DNA of 47,316 nt. Source: Candidatus Obscuribacterales bacterium. Its GTDB lineage: Bacteria; Cyanobacteriota; Vampirovibrionia; Obscuribacterales; Obscuribacteraceae. The DNA lies in NCBI GenBank assembly GCA_020050835.1, contig JAGVKB010000132.1, forward strand, positions 1 to 47,316, read 5' to 3'. Below the pieces are notes generated by a model. It was not told where the DNA came from and did no database searches. It was given only the letters and a program-made list of their open reading frames with translations. A program made the position numbers and the translations under genes. Position 1 is the stretch's first letter. The number at the start of each line of letters is the position of its first letter. This document shows positions 15,265-23,219 of this stretch, piece by piece.

Positions 15265-16110
15265 ATGAAAACAACCATTTGCACACGTTTGGTCCTGCTC
15301 TCCGTTCTGGGCTTGTGGGCAATCTTTCCTACCGAGCGCCAGATATCCGCAGCTGAAGAGGAACCCAAAATGAATCAATTCAAGGGCTCGCTGTTCTTGA
15401 TCGGCGGCGCAGCTGACAGTACGCTGGCCGACTTCGTCAAACTAGCCGGCACTGACAAGGCCAACATCGCAATCATTACTCACGCCAGCGCCGAGCCGGA
15501 CAAAGCCGGAGACGAAATGGCCAATGCCTTTGCCTCGCTGGGCGTGAAGCATACGACAGTGATCCAGCCCGGCCACAAAGGTGGTCTTCCCAAGGACACC
15601 AACGCCGTATTCATCTGCGGCGGCGACCAGAACCGCTTGACTCGTCTTCTGGACGATCCTCTGCCAAAGCAGCTCAAGACTTTCCTCAATGACGGGGGGC
15701 TAATCGGCGGTACGAGCGCGGGGGCAGCCGCTGCGGTCAAGACGATGATCGCCGGCGGCATGAGCGACAAGATTGTTCGACCCAACTCTCTGCGACTGGC
15801 AGACGGGCTCGGACTCCTGGCTGGAATGATTGTTGACACGCACGTCGGTGAGCGCTCTCGTGACTGTCGGTCGATGGTGGCGGTCACGATGCTCGATGAT
15901 GTTCTGGCAGTCGGACTGGACGAAGACACAGCGATTTACATTTCAAACGGTAAGGCCGTCGTTTACGGCAAAGGACACGCCCGCCTCTTCCGGACAAGCA
16001 CCGGCAAGAAGGCGGCGATGAAGTTAAGCCAGGATGGCACCACCGGCAGCGTCTCGGACATATTAGTGTCCTATCTGACCGCCGGCGAAGAGTTCAAATT
16101 GCCGCAATAA
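15265..16110 (+). CDS. Exported cyanophycinase-like peptidase (S51 family)
   Basis: A 281-residue product beginning with a signal peptide (residues 1-30, hydrophobic core LVLLSVLGLWAIF, cut probably after 'QISAA'). The S51 fold is indicated by 'LFLIGGAAD' near the mature N-terminus, 'FICGGDQNRL' (~116-125), and the nucleophile elbow 'GGTSAGAAA' with Ser151. The 'DTHVGERSRD' segment (191-200) matches the conserved Asp/His/Arg patch. Cyanophycinases cut cyanophycin (Arg-Asp polymer) into dipeptides. An exported form suggests scavenging of extracellular or periplasmic polymer rather than turnover of an internal store; this is inference. No cyanophycin synthetase is nearby. Other S51 peptidases remain possible. 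Confidence 0.85.
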   Translation: MKTTICTRLVLLSVLGLWAIFPTERQISAAEEEPKMNQFKGSLFLIGGAADSTLADFVKLAGTDKANIAIITHASAEPDKAGDEMANAFASLGVKHTTVIQPGHKGGLPKDTNAVFICGGDQNRLTRLLDDPLPKQLKTFLNDGGLIGGTSAGAAAAVKTMIAGGMSDKIVRPNSLRLADGLGLLAGMIVDTHVGERSRDCRSMVAVTMLDDVLAVGLDEDTAIYISNGKAVVYGKGHARLFRTSTGKKAAMKLSQDGTTGSVSDILVSYLTAGEEFKLPQ

Positions 16111-16228
16111 TAATTCAAGCGGCAACAGACGACACAGAAGTCAGCTTCCAGCAGCAAGGAATGAGTGGGTAGAAATTTCTAAATCAACCGCCCGAAACTG
16201 GAAAAATGTGATTTTCTTGCTTGGATTT

Positions 16229-16414
16229 GCGGGGACCTTTGAGCGGAGCTCGAGGGTCTCCGCGCAAGGGAGTTGTGAAGCTAGTTTCTCTGCGCATCCC
16301 GGCTTGTTGTTCAGCCAAGGTCAGAGACTAATTCGCTAGAGAGAGACGCCATGCAGCTTGGCGTCTCTCTCTGTGCCCCTCCTTCCGGCCGACACTATAT
16401 TTGGTGCCGGCCGA
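16229..16414. terminator. Three consecutive hairpins after the cyanophycinase-like gene
   Basis: Hairpin 1: GCGGGGACC/GGTCTCCGC (about 16229-16263). Hairpin 2: a perfect 14-bp stem, 16338-16351 with 16359-16372, around TGCAGCT. Hairpin 3: CGGCCG arms with CAC/GTG inside (about 16385-16414). None has a clear T-tract. They could act together to end transcription, or could be part of a structured RNA that starts after the peptidase gene. Confidence 0.5.
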
Positions 16415-17201
16415 AAACAGCTATGCGGCTCACTCGACTAAATCTTCGGTTGGCGGTAAGAGAACTGTTGATCCGAATTATTCAAAAACCGGTATTTACT
16501 ACTGTTTTTAGTACTAGCCTTTGAAGATCGAGTCCTGGCGGTCCTTCCTTTCTCGTATTCTGTGTTTTCTTCGCTTTCACAGCAGATCGACGAAAAACAT
16601 CTCTTCGTGTTCCCCAATCTGTCAATGCGATAACGCCGACAGCCTGTTGGCAGGCTATTTCACACCATTGCCGCAAGATTGCCAGCAAGTGGTTGCCGCT
16701 CAGTGTCGTCCGTCCATTTCGCACAATGGGGAGAATTACACTGGTTGCGCTAGGAGTGCGCAATAGTACACGTTTACCAGTTGTGGGGACTGCTACGAAC
16801 CCAACACGCAAGCATTCCGATCTCTCATCCTAATCTGCGGTAATGCCATTTGCCGCAATTCATGCAGGTTCCAGCAGATCCTCTTGCTGAAGAATCCCGA
16901 CAGCGAGCGCCTCACTTTTTCGTTTCAACCTTCTTGTTCGTTCTTACTAATAAGACCTACTGTCAATTCAGCTTATCTCTTTTCCCGATTCGACAAGAAA
17001 CATCAAATCGACCCAGGACAACGCTCCTAATCCGAATTTCAAGTAGCTGGCGATGCCGGGAAAAGGGATCAGCTAGACGCAGAAATATACGAAGGTTCGG
17101 AAGGCTAAGGCTGCCCGAACATAAGCGACTTTGCTGCCGTACTTGATCCAGCCGAACTCAGTTCGAGCCTGACATCGGCACAGCGGTGGATTCGCAATGA
17201 C
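16415..17201. other. Long gap, no gene seen
   Basis: Between the hairpin cluster and the sigma-factor leader I find no frame with a ribosome site or coding character. It holds one copy of the recurring element (16497-16513). If that is a promoter, it would give the sigma gene a leader of about 780 bases. Confidence 0.45.
16497..16513 (+). promoter_or_regulatory. Recurring TACTA-N7-TAGTA element, copy D (perfect arms)
   Basis: TACTA (16497-16501) and TAGTA (16509-16513) are exact inverted repeats seven bases apart, and TTTAGT is in the usual register. It is the last recognisable signal before the sigma-factor gene and lies 83 bases after the third hairpin. Confidence 0.55.
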
Positions 17202-17268
17202 TAAGACGACCGGAGAACAACCGGTCTTAAGCGCTGCTACCGACTAACGACGGTGGCAGCGCATTTTT
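17202..17268 (+). promoter_or_regulatory. Attenuator-like hairpins just before the sigma-factor start
   Basis: A first hairpin (17202-17229; TAAGA/TCTTA with CCGG/CCGG) is followed at once by a 12-bp stem, GCGCTGCTACCG (17231-17242) with CGGTGGCAGCGC (17251-17262), and an ATTTTTA run. This intrinsic-terminator shape ends 24 bases before the ATG of the sigma gene and 13 before its SD. It is well placed for conditional termination, or it may end a separate upstream RNA. Confidence 0.6.
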
Positions 17269-17291
17269 ACACCACAATTGAGGAAATACCA

Positions 17292-18275
17292 ATGCCTTTC
17301 AAATCCAAAAGCCAAGCCGTAATCACCGACGCTTACGAGTCCCTCGAAGAACCGGATGACGAGACACTTTTGTTAAATGAGGAGACAAACTCCAATGAGG
17401 TCGAGCCAACAGCATCGAACTTCGGGCCGGTCGACGACAGCGTCAGAATTTATCTCCGTCAAGCAACCAAGTATCCCTTGCTGACAGCCGAACAGGAGAC
17501 AGAACTTGCTAAGGCGATCGCATCATCGAGAGCCGGCGCACTGCTACGTCAGGCTGCCGTCAAAAAACTGGCCGAATGTAATCTCCGCTTGGTAGCGAGC
17601 ATTGCCAGAAAGCATGATGGACGAGGGCTACCGCTACTCGATCTCATTCAAGAAGGAAACATCGGGCTGCTGCGTGCTGTCGAGAAATTCGACTATACGA
17701 AGGGCTATCGTTTCAGCACCTACGCCACCTGGTGGATTCGCCAAGCGGTACAAAGAGCGCTAGCCGACAAGGCGCGCGCGATCCGGGTGCCGGTTCATAT
17801 GGTCGAGAACATGAGGAAATCCAAACGCCTATCGAGACAGTTAACGGAGCAATTAGGCCGGACTCCGACCGGTGAAGAACTCGCAGCGGCGATGGGAGTC
17901 AATCAGAAACAACTGCAACGAATTCTGGACGCTCTTCGCCCAGAGCCGCTATCGCTCGATGCGCCAATTGCTTCAGACAGCGACTCAACGCTGCGTGAAG
18001 TAATCAGCTGCGACGGGGGCGTTAACTCAGACAGCGAAATCGACTTCACGTTAATCTCCCATGCCGTGGAAAACGTGCTCTCCAATTTCAGCGAGCGAAA
18101 TCAAAAGGCGATTTCTATGAGGCTTGGACTCAGAGGTTTCGACCGATGCACGTTGGATGAAACAGGCAAATCCGTCGGACTTACTCGTGAGCGAGTCAGA
18201 CAGATTGTTGAAACATTCCGCAAGTTAGCCAGAAAGGACTCCGCCCTTAAGGCGCACTGGCAAGCTTGGAAGTAG
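17292..18275 (+). CDS. Sigma-70 family factor (group 2, RpoD-like)
   Basis: A 327-residue factor; ATG at 17292 follows AGGAAA. Region 1.2 is at ~48-72 ([20 protein letters not shown]). Region 2 is at ~96-158, with '[21 protein letters not shown]' for core binding and -10 reading and '[19 protein letters not shown]' for melting. Region 3 is at ~165-240. Region 4 is at ~255-315, with the HTH '[19 protein letters not shown]' that reads the -35. The long acidic region 1.1 of a housekeeping RpoD is absent, replaced by ~45 acidic residues. Length and architecture fit group-2 (non-essential, stress or nutrient) factors common in cyanobacteria. It is monocistronic, with an attenuator-like hairpin in its leader and hairpins after the stop. 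It could recognise the recurring element in this window (hypothesis). Confidence 0.93.
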   Translation: MPFKSKSQAVITDAYESLEEPDDETLLLNEETNSNEVEPTASNFGPVDDSVRIYLRQATKYPLLTAEQETELAKAIASSRAGALLRQAAVKKLAECNLRLVASIARKHDGRGLPLLDLIQEGNIGLLRAVEKFDYTKGYRFSTYATWWIRQAVQRALADKARAIRVPVHMVENMRKSKRLSRQLTEQLGRTPTGEELAAAMGVNQKQLQRILDALRPEPLSLDAPIASDSDSTLREVISCDGGVNSDSEIDFTLISHAVENVLSNFSERNQKAISMRLGLRGFDRCTLDETGKSVGLTRERVRQIVETFRKLARKDSALKAHWQAWK

Positions 18276-18328
18276 AGCCCGGCACGATTGACGGCAAGCC
18301 GCTTCGAATAAATTTCGGCTGGGATTAA

Positions 18329-18411
18329 AGCGCTCGGCAAGCGAGCGCTGGCCCGGAAGTTTACAAAGCCGACAGAAAGCAGGGAGAGTAACTCGTCTCC
18401 CTCCTTGCTTC
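18329..18411 (+). terminator. Two hairpins after the sigma-factor gene
   Basis: AGCGCTCG (18329-18336) pairs perfectly with CGAGCGCT (18342-18349). A second, bulged stem, AAGCAGGGAGA with TCTCCCTCCTTGCTT (about 18377-18411), follows. Together they probably end the sigma-factor transcript. Neither has a long T-run. Confidence 0.5.
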
Positions 18412-18924
18412 TGGTTGCCGCTTTAGCGCATCTGCGCAAAACACCTCAAAAGTAAGATGAATTAGCGCTAACGGCGCTAGCTGTTGATCGCATTGCTTAA
18501 GCTGAGCGCCGATACGAAGGCTTCCTGTTCCTCTCGCTCCGGAACGCGATCACCGCTTAATTTTGGGTAGGCACCCAAGCATCCGAGAGCGGTCTGCGTT
18601 GGACAACTTTAAAACTCACGGAAGGAGAGATCGTTGAGTTGTCATCACCCGATCAGCTACTGTTCGTTATCTACTTTGACCCACAGTTCTCCAATTAGGT
18701 TTCAACCACTCTCAAAAATCATCCGGATTAACACCTGGACTTGATTCCCTCTCTGCTTGACCGCGCATCTTGCGGAGCAGGGATGAGTTTGACTGAAATT
18801 GCAACCGGCGAACTGAGTTTGCTAGCGCGCTGGGTCCGAGCTGATGTCTCGCGCAGGCAATGTCTGTTTGCGCGTGCGTGTTCCACACCCGCAAGGGTTA
18901 ACCCATTTCCAGAAGGAGTGCATC
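18412..18924. other. Non-coding gap
   Basis: About 510 bases with no frame I can support. AGCGC...GCGCT repeats occur near 18464-18480. CTACTGTTCGTTATCTACT near 18657 faintly resembles the recurring element. Confidence 0.35.
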
Positions 18925-19179
18925 ATGAGCACGTCGAAAACCCCGCCCAAGACCGTCGAAGTCAATCCGAACCTGGACGAAGTCCTCGGCCTGGCCACCA
19001 AGACCGCCAAGGGTCAGCTGCCCGCCGACGGTCGCTCGAGCGCCAAGGCCAGCCTGGGCATCGAAGTCACCACCTTCGGCGCCGACGGCAACGGCGAGAC
19101 CAAGTCGACCACGGTCGACGCCAGCGTCTCGCTCGGCCAGACGTCCAGCACCAAGCCGGCCGTCAAGCCCGCCGAGTAA
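18925..19179 (+). CDS. Unrecognised small protein, 84 aa
   Basis: ATG at 18925 follows the strong ribosome site GAAGGAG. The protein is polar, rich in Thr, Lys, Ser, Ala and Gly, with no cysteine, aromatic core or membrane segment. It is probably largely disordered or beta-rich ('SLGIEVTTFGADGNGETK'). Nearly every codon ends in C or G, as in highly biased genes elsewhere in the window. It stands alone: a 14-block hairpin and a classical terminator follow. No family recognised. Confidence 0.75.
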   Translation: MSTSKTPPKTVEVNPNLDEVLGLATKTAKGQLPADGRSSAKASLGIEVTTFGADGNGETKSTTVDASVSLGQTSSTKPAVKPAE

Positions 19180-19263
19180 CCCGACGATTCGCCGCTGACG
19201 CCTCAACCGCACAGCTGCCGTCTCGTGTGACTCGTGGCTAGACCACCACTTGCGCAATAGCTT

Positions 19264-19294
19264 CTGCGACAGGCGAAGGCAATGCCTGTCGCAG
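19264..19294. repeat. Perfect 11-bp hairpin
   Basis: CTGCGACAGGC (19264-19274) and GCCTGTCGCAG (19284-19294) are exact inverted repeats around a 9-base loop, placed between the gene end at 19179 and the terminator at 19325. It may be an mRNA 3' stabiliser or part of a small RNA processed from the 3' end. Confidence 0.6.
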
Positions 19295-19324
19295 AGGCGG
19301 CGCGAGCGAAATGAGTAAGGGAGT

Positions 19325-19358
19325 CCTGAGGACCAGCCTTCGGTCCTCAGGATTTTTT
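19325..19358 (+). terminator. Intrinsic terminator
   Basis: CCTGAGGACC (19325-19334) pairs perfectly with GGTCCTCAGG (19342-19351), followed by ATTTTTT. It is a textbook terminator for the 18925 transcript. Confidence 0.92.
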
Positions 19359-19563
19359 GCTGGAACCTTGCGCAAATTCAGTTGCTTTCCGCATTTTTTC
19401 AGTATTTCCGAACTTTTTTCAGCGGGTGGGAGCTCTCAAAAAGTGTTCCGATCGCCTGCGAGCCGTGTGTTCGAAGGCGAATATCTTAAGACCTGCGTTC
19501 AACGACTGGCCACCGCTGAACGTTTTAACTGCGCGCCAAAGAAACTCTAGAGAGCAAAACTCA

Positions 19564-19884
19564 GTGAGCAAAAACCTGAACGCAATGCCCGCCAGTGAAC
19601 TGTCTGAGCTGAAACATCTGCTCGGTCTGGTGGAAATTGAGCTGAGCATACTGGGAAGTTCGACGAACCACATGGCATTCTGGCTTGGGCGGGACATGTC
19701 AGTGCGATTCGCTCGAGAGACCCTGCCCTGGGATCGGCGTAGGACAGTGATCGCAGACATCAGCAACCTCGCGCAACACCTGGCCAGGCTGGCCGAACTG
19801 CTGCCGAAAGTGGAGAAGGAGCAGGAATCCGCGCTAGACAGCGTTTTACTTCTCGGCCTGCCCAGTCTGCCACCGCAAGAATAG
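19564..19884 (+). CDS. Unrecognised helical protein, 106 aa
   Basis: The frame is open from 19357, but the upstream part contains terminator DNA. GTG at 19564 is the most likely start, with a weak AGAG site; ATG at 19585 is an alternative. The product is helical with leucine spacing (LSELKHLLGLVEIELSILG; ISNLAQHLARLAELLPKVE) and no signal or membrane segment. It lies just upstream of the similarly sized helical protein at 20030 and may be related in role (inference). A perfect 11-bp hairpin follows. Confidence 0.6.
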   Translation: MSKNLNAMPASELSELKHLLGLVEIELSILGSSTNHMAFWLGRDMSVRFARETLPWDRRRTVIADISNLAQHLARLAELLPKVEKEQESALDSVLLLGLPSLPPQE

Positions 19885-19950
19885 CTGGCAGACAGCCGGT
19901 ATCATTCCTTGGCGCTCTTTCAGTCTCGTCATATGACGCCCAGATCGTTT

Positions 19951-19978
19951 CCTGGCAAACCCGGATAGGTTTGCCAGG
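19951..19978. terminator. Perfect 11-bp hairpin after the 19564 gene
   Basis: CCTGGCAAACC (19951-19961) and GGTTTGCCAGG (19968-19978) surround a 6-base loop. There is no T-run, so termination is likely but not certain. Confidence 0.6.
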
Positions 19979-20029
19979 TTCGTACACAAACAATCCCTAA
20001 GGAATCCGCTGTCTTCAAGGGAGTCTTCA

Positions 20030-20404
20030 ATGACCTTCGATCTCAGCCGAATAAACGCGGCGCTGCTTGCCTGCGCTTCGCTCACGCAATCAACCGACCG
20101 CGTGGCCGCAATCGCCGTATTCGATACCGCTCCGGAGTTCACGCTCAACTCCGAAGAGGCCGAAGAGTCCTTCGATCAGGAGATCATCTCGACTATCTTC
20201 AGCACAATGCAGCGTTCGAGTTCACGCTTTCTTCAGGTACTGCTCGACGAGGAAAGCGTGTTTCAGCCCAAACAGGGCATCCAAAAGCTGCTCAGTGAAC
20301 TGGACACGCTCTTCGGCATCATCCGCCAATTGAACGGCGACCGCCTGCCGTTCTCAAAACTGTACGAACTGGAGGAGAGCGTGAAAAGGCTGTCTCTCGC
20401 TTGA
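20030..20404 (+). CDS. Unrecognised acidic helical protein, 124 aa
   Basis: ATG at 20030 follows AAGGGAG. It is acidic and helical throughout. Acidic stretches such as 'SEEAEESFDQEIIS' precede a leucine-rich helical C-terminus ('IQKLLSELDTLFGIIRQL'). No signal peptide, membrane segment or catalytic motif. It sits between two hairpins as a single gene. No family recognised. Confidence 0.7.
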   Translation: MTFDLSRINAALLACASLTQSTDRVAAIAVFDTAPEFTLNSEEAEESFDQEIISTIFSTMQRSSSRFLQVLLDEESVFQPKQGIQKLLSELDTLFGIIRQLNGDRLPFSKLYELEESVKRLSLA

Positions 20405-20451
20405 GCCTCCTCTTCACACCCAGACTACTACCGCCCTCAAAAGGGAAAACC

Positions 20452-20475
20452 GCGAGCACCACCAATGGTGCTCGC
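20452..20475 (+). terminator. Perfect 10-bp hairpin
   Basis: GCGAGCACCA (20452-20461) and TGGTGCTCGC (20466-20475) flank CCAA. It ends the 20030 transcript; the following bases are C-rich, not T-rich. Confidence 0.65.
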
Positions 20476-20555
20476 CCCCTCAATGACCGACACCTTTCTG
20501 GTGAAAGATGAATTTCTGGTCAAATGCTCACGGCTTTTCGTTTCCTTCACTCTGC

Positions 20556-20572
20556 TACCGTATACAGTATTA
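20556..20572 (+). promoter_or_regulatory. Weak copy of the recurring element
   Basis: TACCG, seven bases (TATACAG), then TATTA. It matches the pattern in spacing but not fully in arms. It sits between a terminator hairpin and the C39-like gene (start 20738). Confidence 0.3.
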
Positions 20573-20737
20573 CACTTTTCGGAGACGAGCGTAAGAGATA
20601 GACGAGAGGCGAAATGCGGTTTTGCACCACTTCTATAGAACTTCCGGAACGACAGGTCCGGATAGTTTTGATTGATGCAAGATAATGATGCATGAGCCAG
20701 CTAGAGCCACCGGAAATCAAGATCGCCCGCAAGCAAA

Positions 20738-21247
20738 ATGCCTGACACTAATAGCACTTCAGAAGAAACTTATGATTGGCTGATACCCAACTACGGTCCC
20801 CGTTGCACGCTGGTCTGTGCTGCCTCTGTGCTGCGAAAGCTAGGAGCAGAATCAGATTCCCTCGTTGAAGTGATCGAACGCACCATCGGATTCAAACCAT
20901 CCGGACCACCTGCACGTGCATATTTGGGCCCCAATTCACCGCTGGACCGCGGCATCGCTGAGGCTGGACGTGCAGGCGGGATCGCCGTGAGGTCGAAAAC
21001 GCGATTCTTGGTTCACTGGAAGGAGATCGTCGAAAGCCTGGCAGCGGGCGTACCAGTAGTCCTCAACTGCTATCGAGCGCCAAGCGGCCGCTGGAGTCAT
21101 TCAGTTTTGGCGATCGATTGCGATAGAGAGAACAAGCGGCTCTTGACGCTCGATCCAAATGATGCGATCGCACGCTGGATGACCTGGAACAGTCCTACAA
21201 CCGGTTGGATTTGCACTGCAACATTCATCCAGCGCACTGTTACATGA
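20738..21247 (+). CDS. C39-like cysteine-peptidase homologue with altered active site
   Basis: A 169-residue cytoplasmic protein. Its layout resembles the papain-like C39 family: an N-terminal 'NYGPRCTLVCAASVLRKLG' (~18-36) where the family has an N-C-G-P-x-x-[AS]-L-A-x-V-L helix, then 'SHSVLAIDCD' (~120-129, His121) and 'LLTLDPND' (~135-142, Asp139). In the family the residue before Gly-Pro is the catalytic Cys. Here it is Tyr19, although Cys23 and Cys27 lie on the same helix. It may be inactive, or may use a shifted cysteine. C39-type domains process leader peptides or cleave peptides near their neighbours, but no peptide substrate or ABC transporter is visible here. No SD precedes the ATG. 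Confidence 0.6.
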   Translation: MPDTNSTSEETYDWLIPNYGPRCTLVCAASVLRKLGAESDSLVEVIERTIGFKPSGPPARAYLGPNSPLDRGIAEAGRAGGIAVRSKTRFLVHWKEIVESLAAGVPVVLNCYRAPSGRWSHSVLAIDCDRENKRLLTLDPNDAIARWMTWNSPTTGWICTATFIQRTVT

Positions 21248-21290
21248 TCAGCCAAATTTCAGAACTCAGGCTGGATCTTTGCAATTTATC

Positions 21291-21307
21291 TACTGTATAC
21301 TATAGGA
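21291..21307. promoter_or_regulatory. Weak copy of the recurring element
   Basis: TACTG, seven bases (TATACTA), then TAGGA on the plus strand. On the minus strand it lies 16 bases beyond the hairpin that ends the WD40-like gene, so it again follows a terminator. Confidence 0.35.
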
Positions 21308-21323
21308 TTTCGAACCAAAAGCA

Positions 21324-21347
21324 AGAAGCCGCAGTCAAGCGGCTTCT
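21324..21347 (-). terminator. Terminator of the carbonic anhydrase/WD40 unit
   Basis: AGAAGCCGC and GCGGCTTCT are perfect 9-bp arms around AGTCAA. Read on the minus strand the stem is followed by TGCTTTTGG, giving an intrinsic terminator 27 bases after the WD40-like stop. It may act on both strands. Confidence 0.75.
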
Positions 21348-21373
21348 GTTCGAGTTCGTGTGGGTACCAGTTG

Positions 21374-22432
21374 TCAACGTCCAGAACACCGGTCTTCGTC
21401 CCAGGCTACCACCGTTTGCCCGTTGTGGCTGGCGGCGGCGAAGCTGTTGGCAAGCACGGACTCTCCACTGAAGTTGCGGGCGACGATCCGGGGCTTGCTG
21501 GCAAGCTCCCAGACCTCGACTCGGCTTTCACCAACCACAACCAGCTGTCCTTGCCGGTTGAAGCTGAGCTGCCGGACGAATTTTCCGACGCCGACATCGA
21601 GGTATCGTAAGCGCGCATGCGGCATGGCAGCTGGGCACCAGAAGCGCCCGCCACCAACGTTGCGTTTGTGCGCGATTGCAAATGGAGCAGCGTCCGGCTC
21701 TTCCGGCATTACGCCGACCGAGCCGGGAAATCCGAGCAACCAGATTCGCCGCCCTAGCCCCGCGAAGGCAATTCCGTCACCAGCAGGATGGCTGGCGATA
21801 GCATTGCAACGCCATTGAGACGAGCGTCCCAACGCTGTCAGCTCATCACGCATGATATCCAGCTCGAAGATGCCGCCGGCATGAGCGGCAATGTAGAGGC
21901 GCGTGTTGGTGCGATGGAATCCGAGCGCACGAATTCCGCTCGGGCAGATTCGCCCTTGCGAAATCAGGATGGCATCCTGGCGGTCGTAATTGTGCACCGT
22001 CACCTCACCGAGCGTGTTGCCGGCAGCGACATAACGGCCATCGCTGCTCGCTTCGATTCTGGTAGTGTCATGACCTCGTGCTCCCAACGTGGTCTTGCCA
22101 ATGACCACGCCAGAAAGCAAGTCATAACGGACGATTTGATTGCAACGCGCTCGCGAGTAGAAAAGCTCGGTGCCGTACTCCATTTTCGAGCAGTCCTGCA
22201 AGAACGAGCGAAAAGCAAAGGACTGGACGGCCGTCACCAAGTTTTCAGGAACGACACCGCCAGCATGGCTGCCCCGCAGGGGGCGAATGCGGAGCTCTTC
22301 AGTCGGTGCGGTAAGCCACGCCATGAAATCACAGCGGGCAGAGATCGCTGCGGACCGGACTTTGCCGACCGGACCGCAGATAAGGTCTGTTGTTGCTTTC
22401 ACTTTGCACCTGTCGTCAGATTGCGTTGTCAT
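21374..22432 (-). CDS. WD40-like beta-propeller protein
   Basis: A 352-residue protein made of degenerate ~40-residue beta-propeller blades. Typical strand patterns are 'RYVAAGNTLGEVTVHNYD', 'IRALGFHRTNTRLYIAAHAGGIFELD', 'GIAFAGLGRRIWLLGF' and 'LVVVGESRVEVWELAS', the last close to a classical V-x-V-W-[DE] blade end. No signal peptide, so it is cytoplasmic, probably a protein-binding scaffold. Its ATG (22432) overlaps the last 17 bases of the carbonic anhydrase gene, implying translational coupling and a shared role. The last ~10 residues are probably non-structural. Confidence 0.78.
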   Translation of the reverse strand: MTTQSDDRCKVKATTDLICGPVGKVRSAAISARCDFMAWLTAPTEELRIRPLRGSHAGGVVPENLVTAVQSFAFRSFLQDCSKMEYGTELFYSRARCNQIVRYDLLSGVVIGKTTLGARGHDTTRIEASSDGRYVAAGNTLGEVTVHNYDRQDAILISQGRICPSGIRALGFHRTNTRLYIAAHAGGIFELDIMRDELTALGRSSQWRCNAIASHPAGDGIAFAGLGRRIWLLGFPGSVGVMPEEPDAAPFAIAHKRNVGGGRFWCPAAMPHARLRYLDVGVGKFVRQLSFNRQGQLVVVGESRVEVWELASKPRIVARNFSGESVLANSFAAASHNGQTVVAWDEDRCSGR

Positions 22433-23060
22433 CTGCCGGCTTGTTCAGCTTCTCGAACTGGTTGGACTCGGCGCAGTAACCGTAGACGTCACCAGAGCGA
22501 ATGTCGTAGACCCAGCCGTGCAGCGTTAGTTGTCCGCTAGCAAGACACTCGATCACCGCAGGATGCGTCTGCAGATTCTCGAGCTGAATGAGCACGTGTT
22601 CTTCGATCGCCGCGTTAAGCAGCTCAATCGAGCAGCACTGCTCTTCCAGCTTTCCCAGCACTCGCCGCACGTTCTCGGCCAGAGCGACCCAGGGAGAGAG
22701 CCCCTTCATCTGGTCGAGATTCGGCGGCGGATTGAGAGCGGCTTTCACCAACCCGCAGTCGCGATGTCCGCACACCACAATGTCCTTGACCTTGAGCACA
22801 GAGAGCGCGTAGTCGATAGTAGCCGCGGCACCACATGGATGACAGCAGCAGAACGGCGGGACCATGTTGCCGGCGTTGCGCATGACGAAAAGCTCGCCCG
22901 GTCGCGACTTCGTCAACAGGCACGGATCGACGCGCGAGTCCGAGCAGGTGATGAAGAGGGCATCCGGATTCTGCCCGTGGGCGAGCCGCTCGAACAGCTC
23001 TTTGTTGCTGGGAAAGTCGGAGGTCTTGAAGTGGTGCACTCCGTAGATCAAACGTCGCAT
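22416..23060 (-). CDS. Beta-class carbonic anhydrase
   Basis: A 214-residue enzyme that interconverts CO2 and bicarbonate. All zinc and active-site residues are present: Cys39, Asp41 and Arg43 in 'CSDSRVDP', and His99 and Cys102 in 'GHRDCG'. An extra cluster 'CCCHPCG' (71-77) replaces the usual 'eyav' stretch after 'RNAGNMVPPF'. The C-terminal half has the expected helices and the 'LHGWVYDIRSGDVYGY' strands. ATG at 23060 follows CAGGAGAAG. It is the first gene of a two-gene unit with the WD40-like protein, which overlaps its 3' end. Codons end mainly in C/G. Confidence 0.95.
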   Translation of the reverse strand: MRRLIYGVHHFKTSDFPSNKELFERLAHGQNPDALFITCSDSRVDPCLLTKSRPGELFVMRNAGNMVPPFCCCHPCGAAATIDYALSVLKVKDIVVCGHRDCGLVKAALNPPPNLDQMKGLSPWVALAENVRRVLGKLEEQCCSIELLNAAIEEHVLIQLENLQTHPAVIECLASGQLTLHGWVYDIRSGDVYGYCAESNQFEKLNKPADDNAI

Positions 23061-23219
23061 TAAGCACTTCTCCTGCGAGGATACTGACGGGGGCGATGCT
23101 GGCTTCCGGTGGGAGCTTCAATCGGTTCCGTCATTTGGGTAGGTGATACGAGAGACGCTGCTGCGGCGGCGGTGCGGTTGAGTCCGCCGTCTGTCGAGCA
23201 GCGTTGAATGGCGCGGCAG

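Noticed and set aside
16520-17146. Short plus-strand frames in the leader of the sigma-factor gene
   Set aside because: No ribosome sites, erratic composition and no sequence character of a protein; treated as non-coding.
21340-21360. GTTCGAGTTCG resembling a tRNA T-arm
   Set aside because: It directly follows the terminator hairpin of the WD40-like gene; no acceptor or anticodon stem can be drawn around it.
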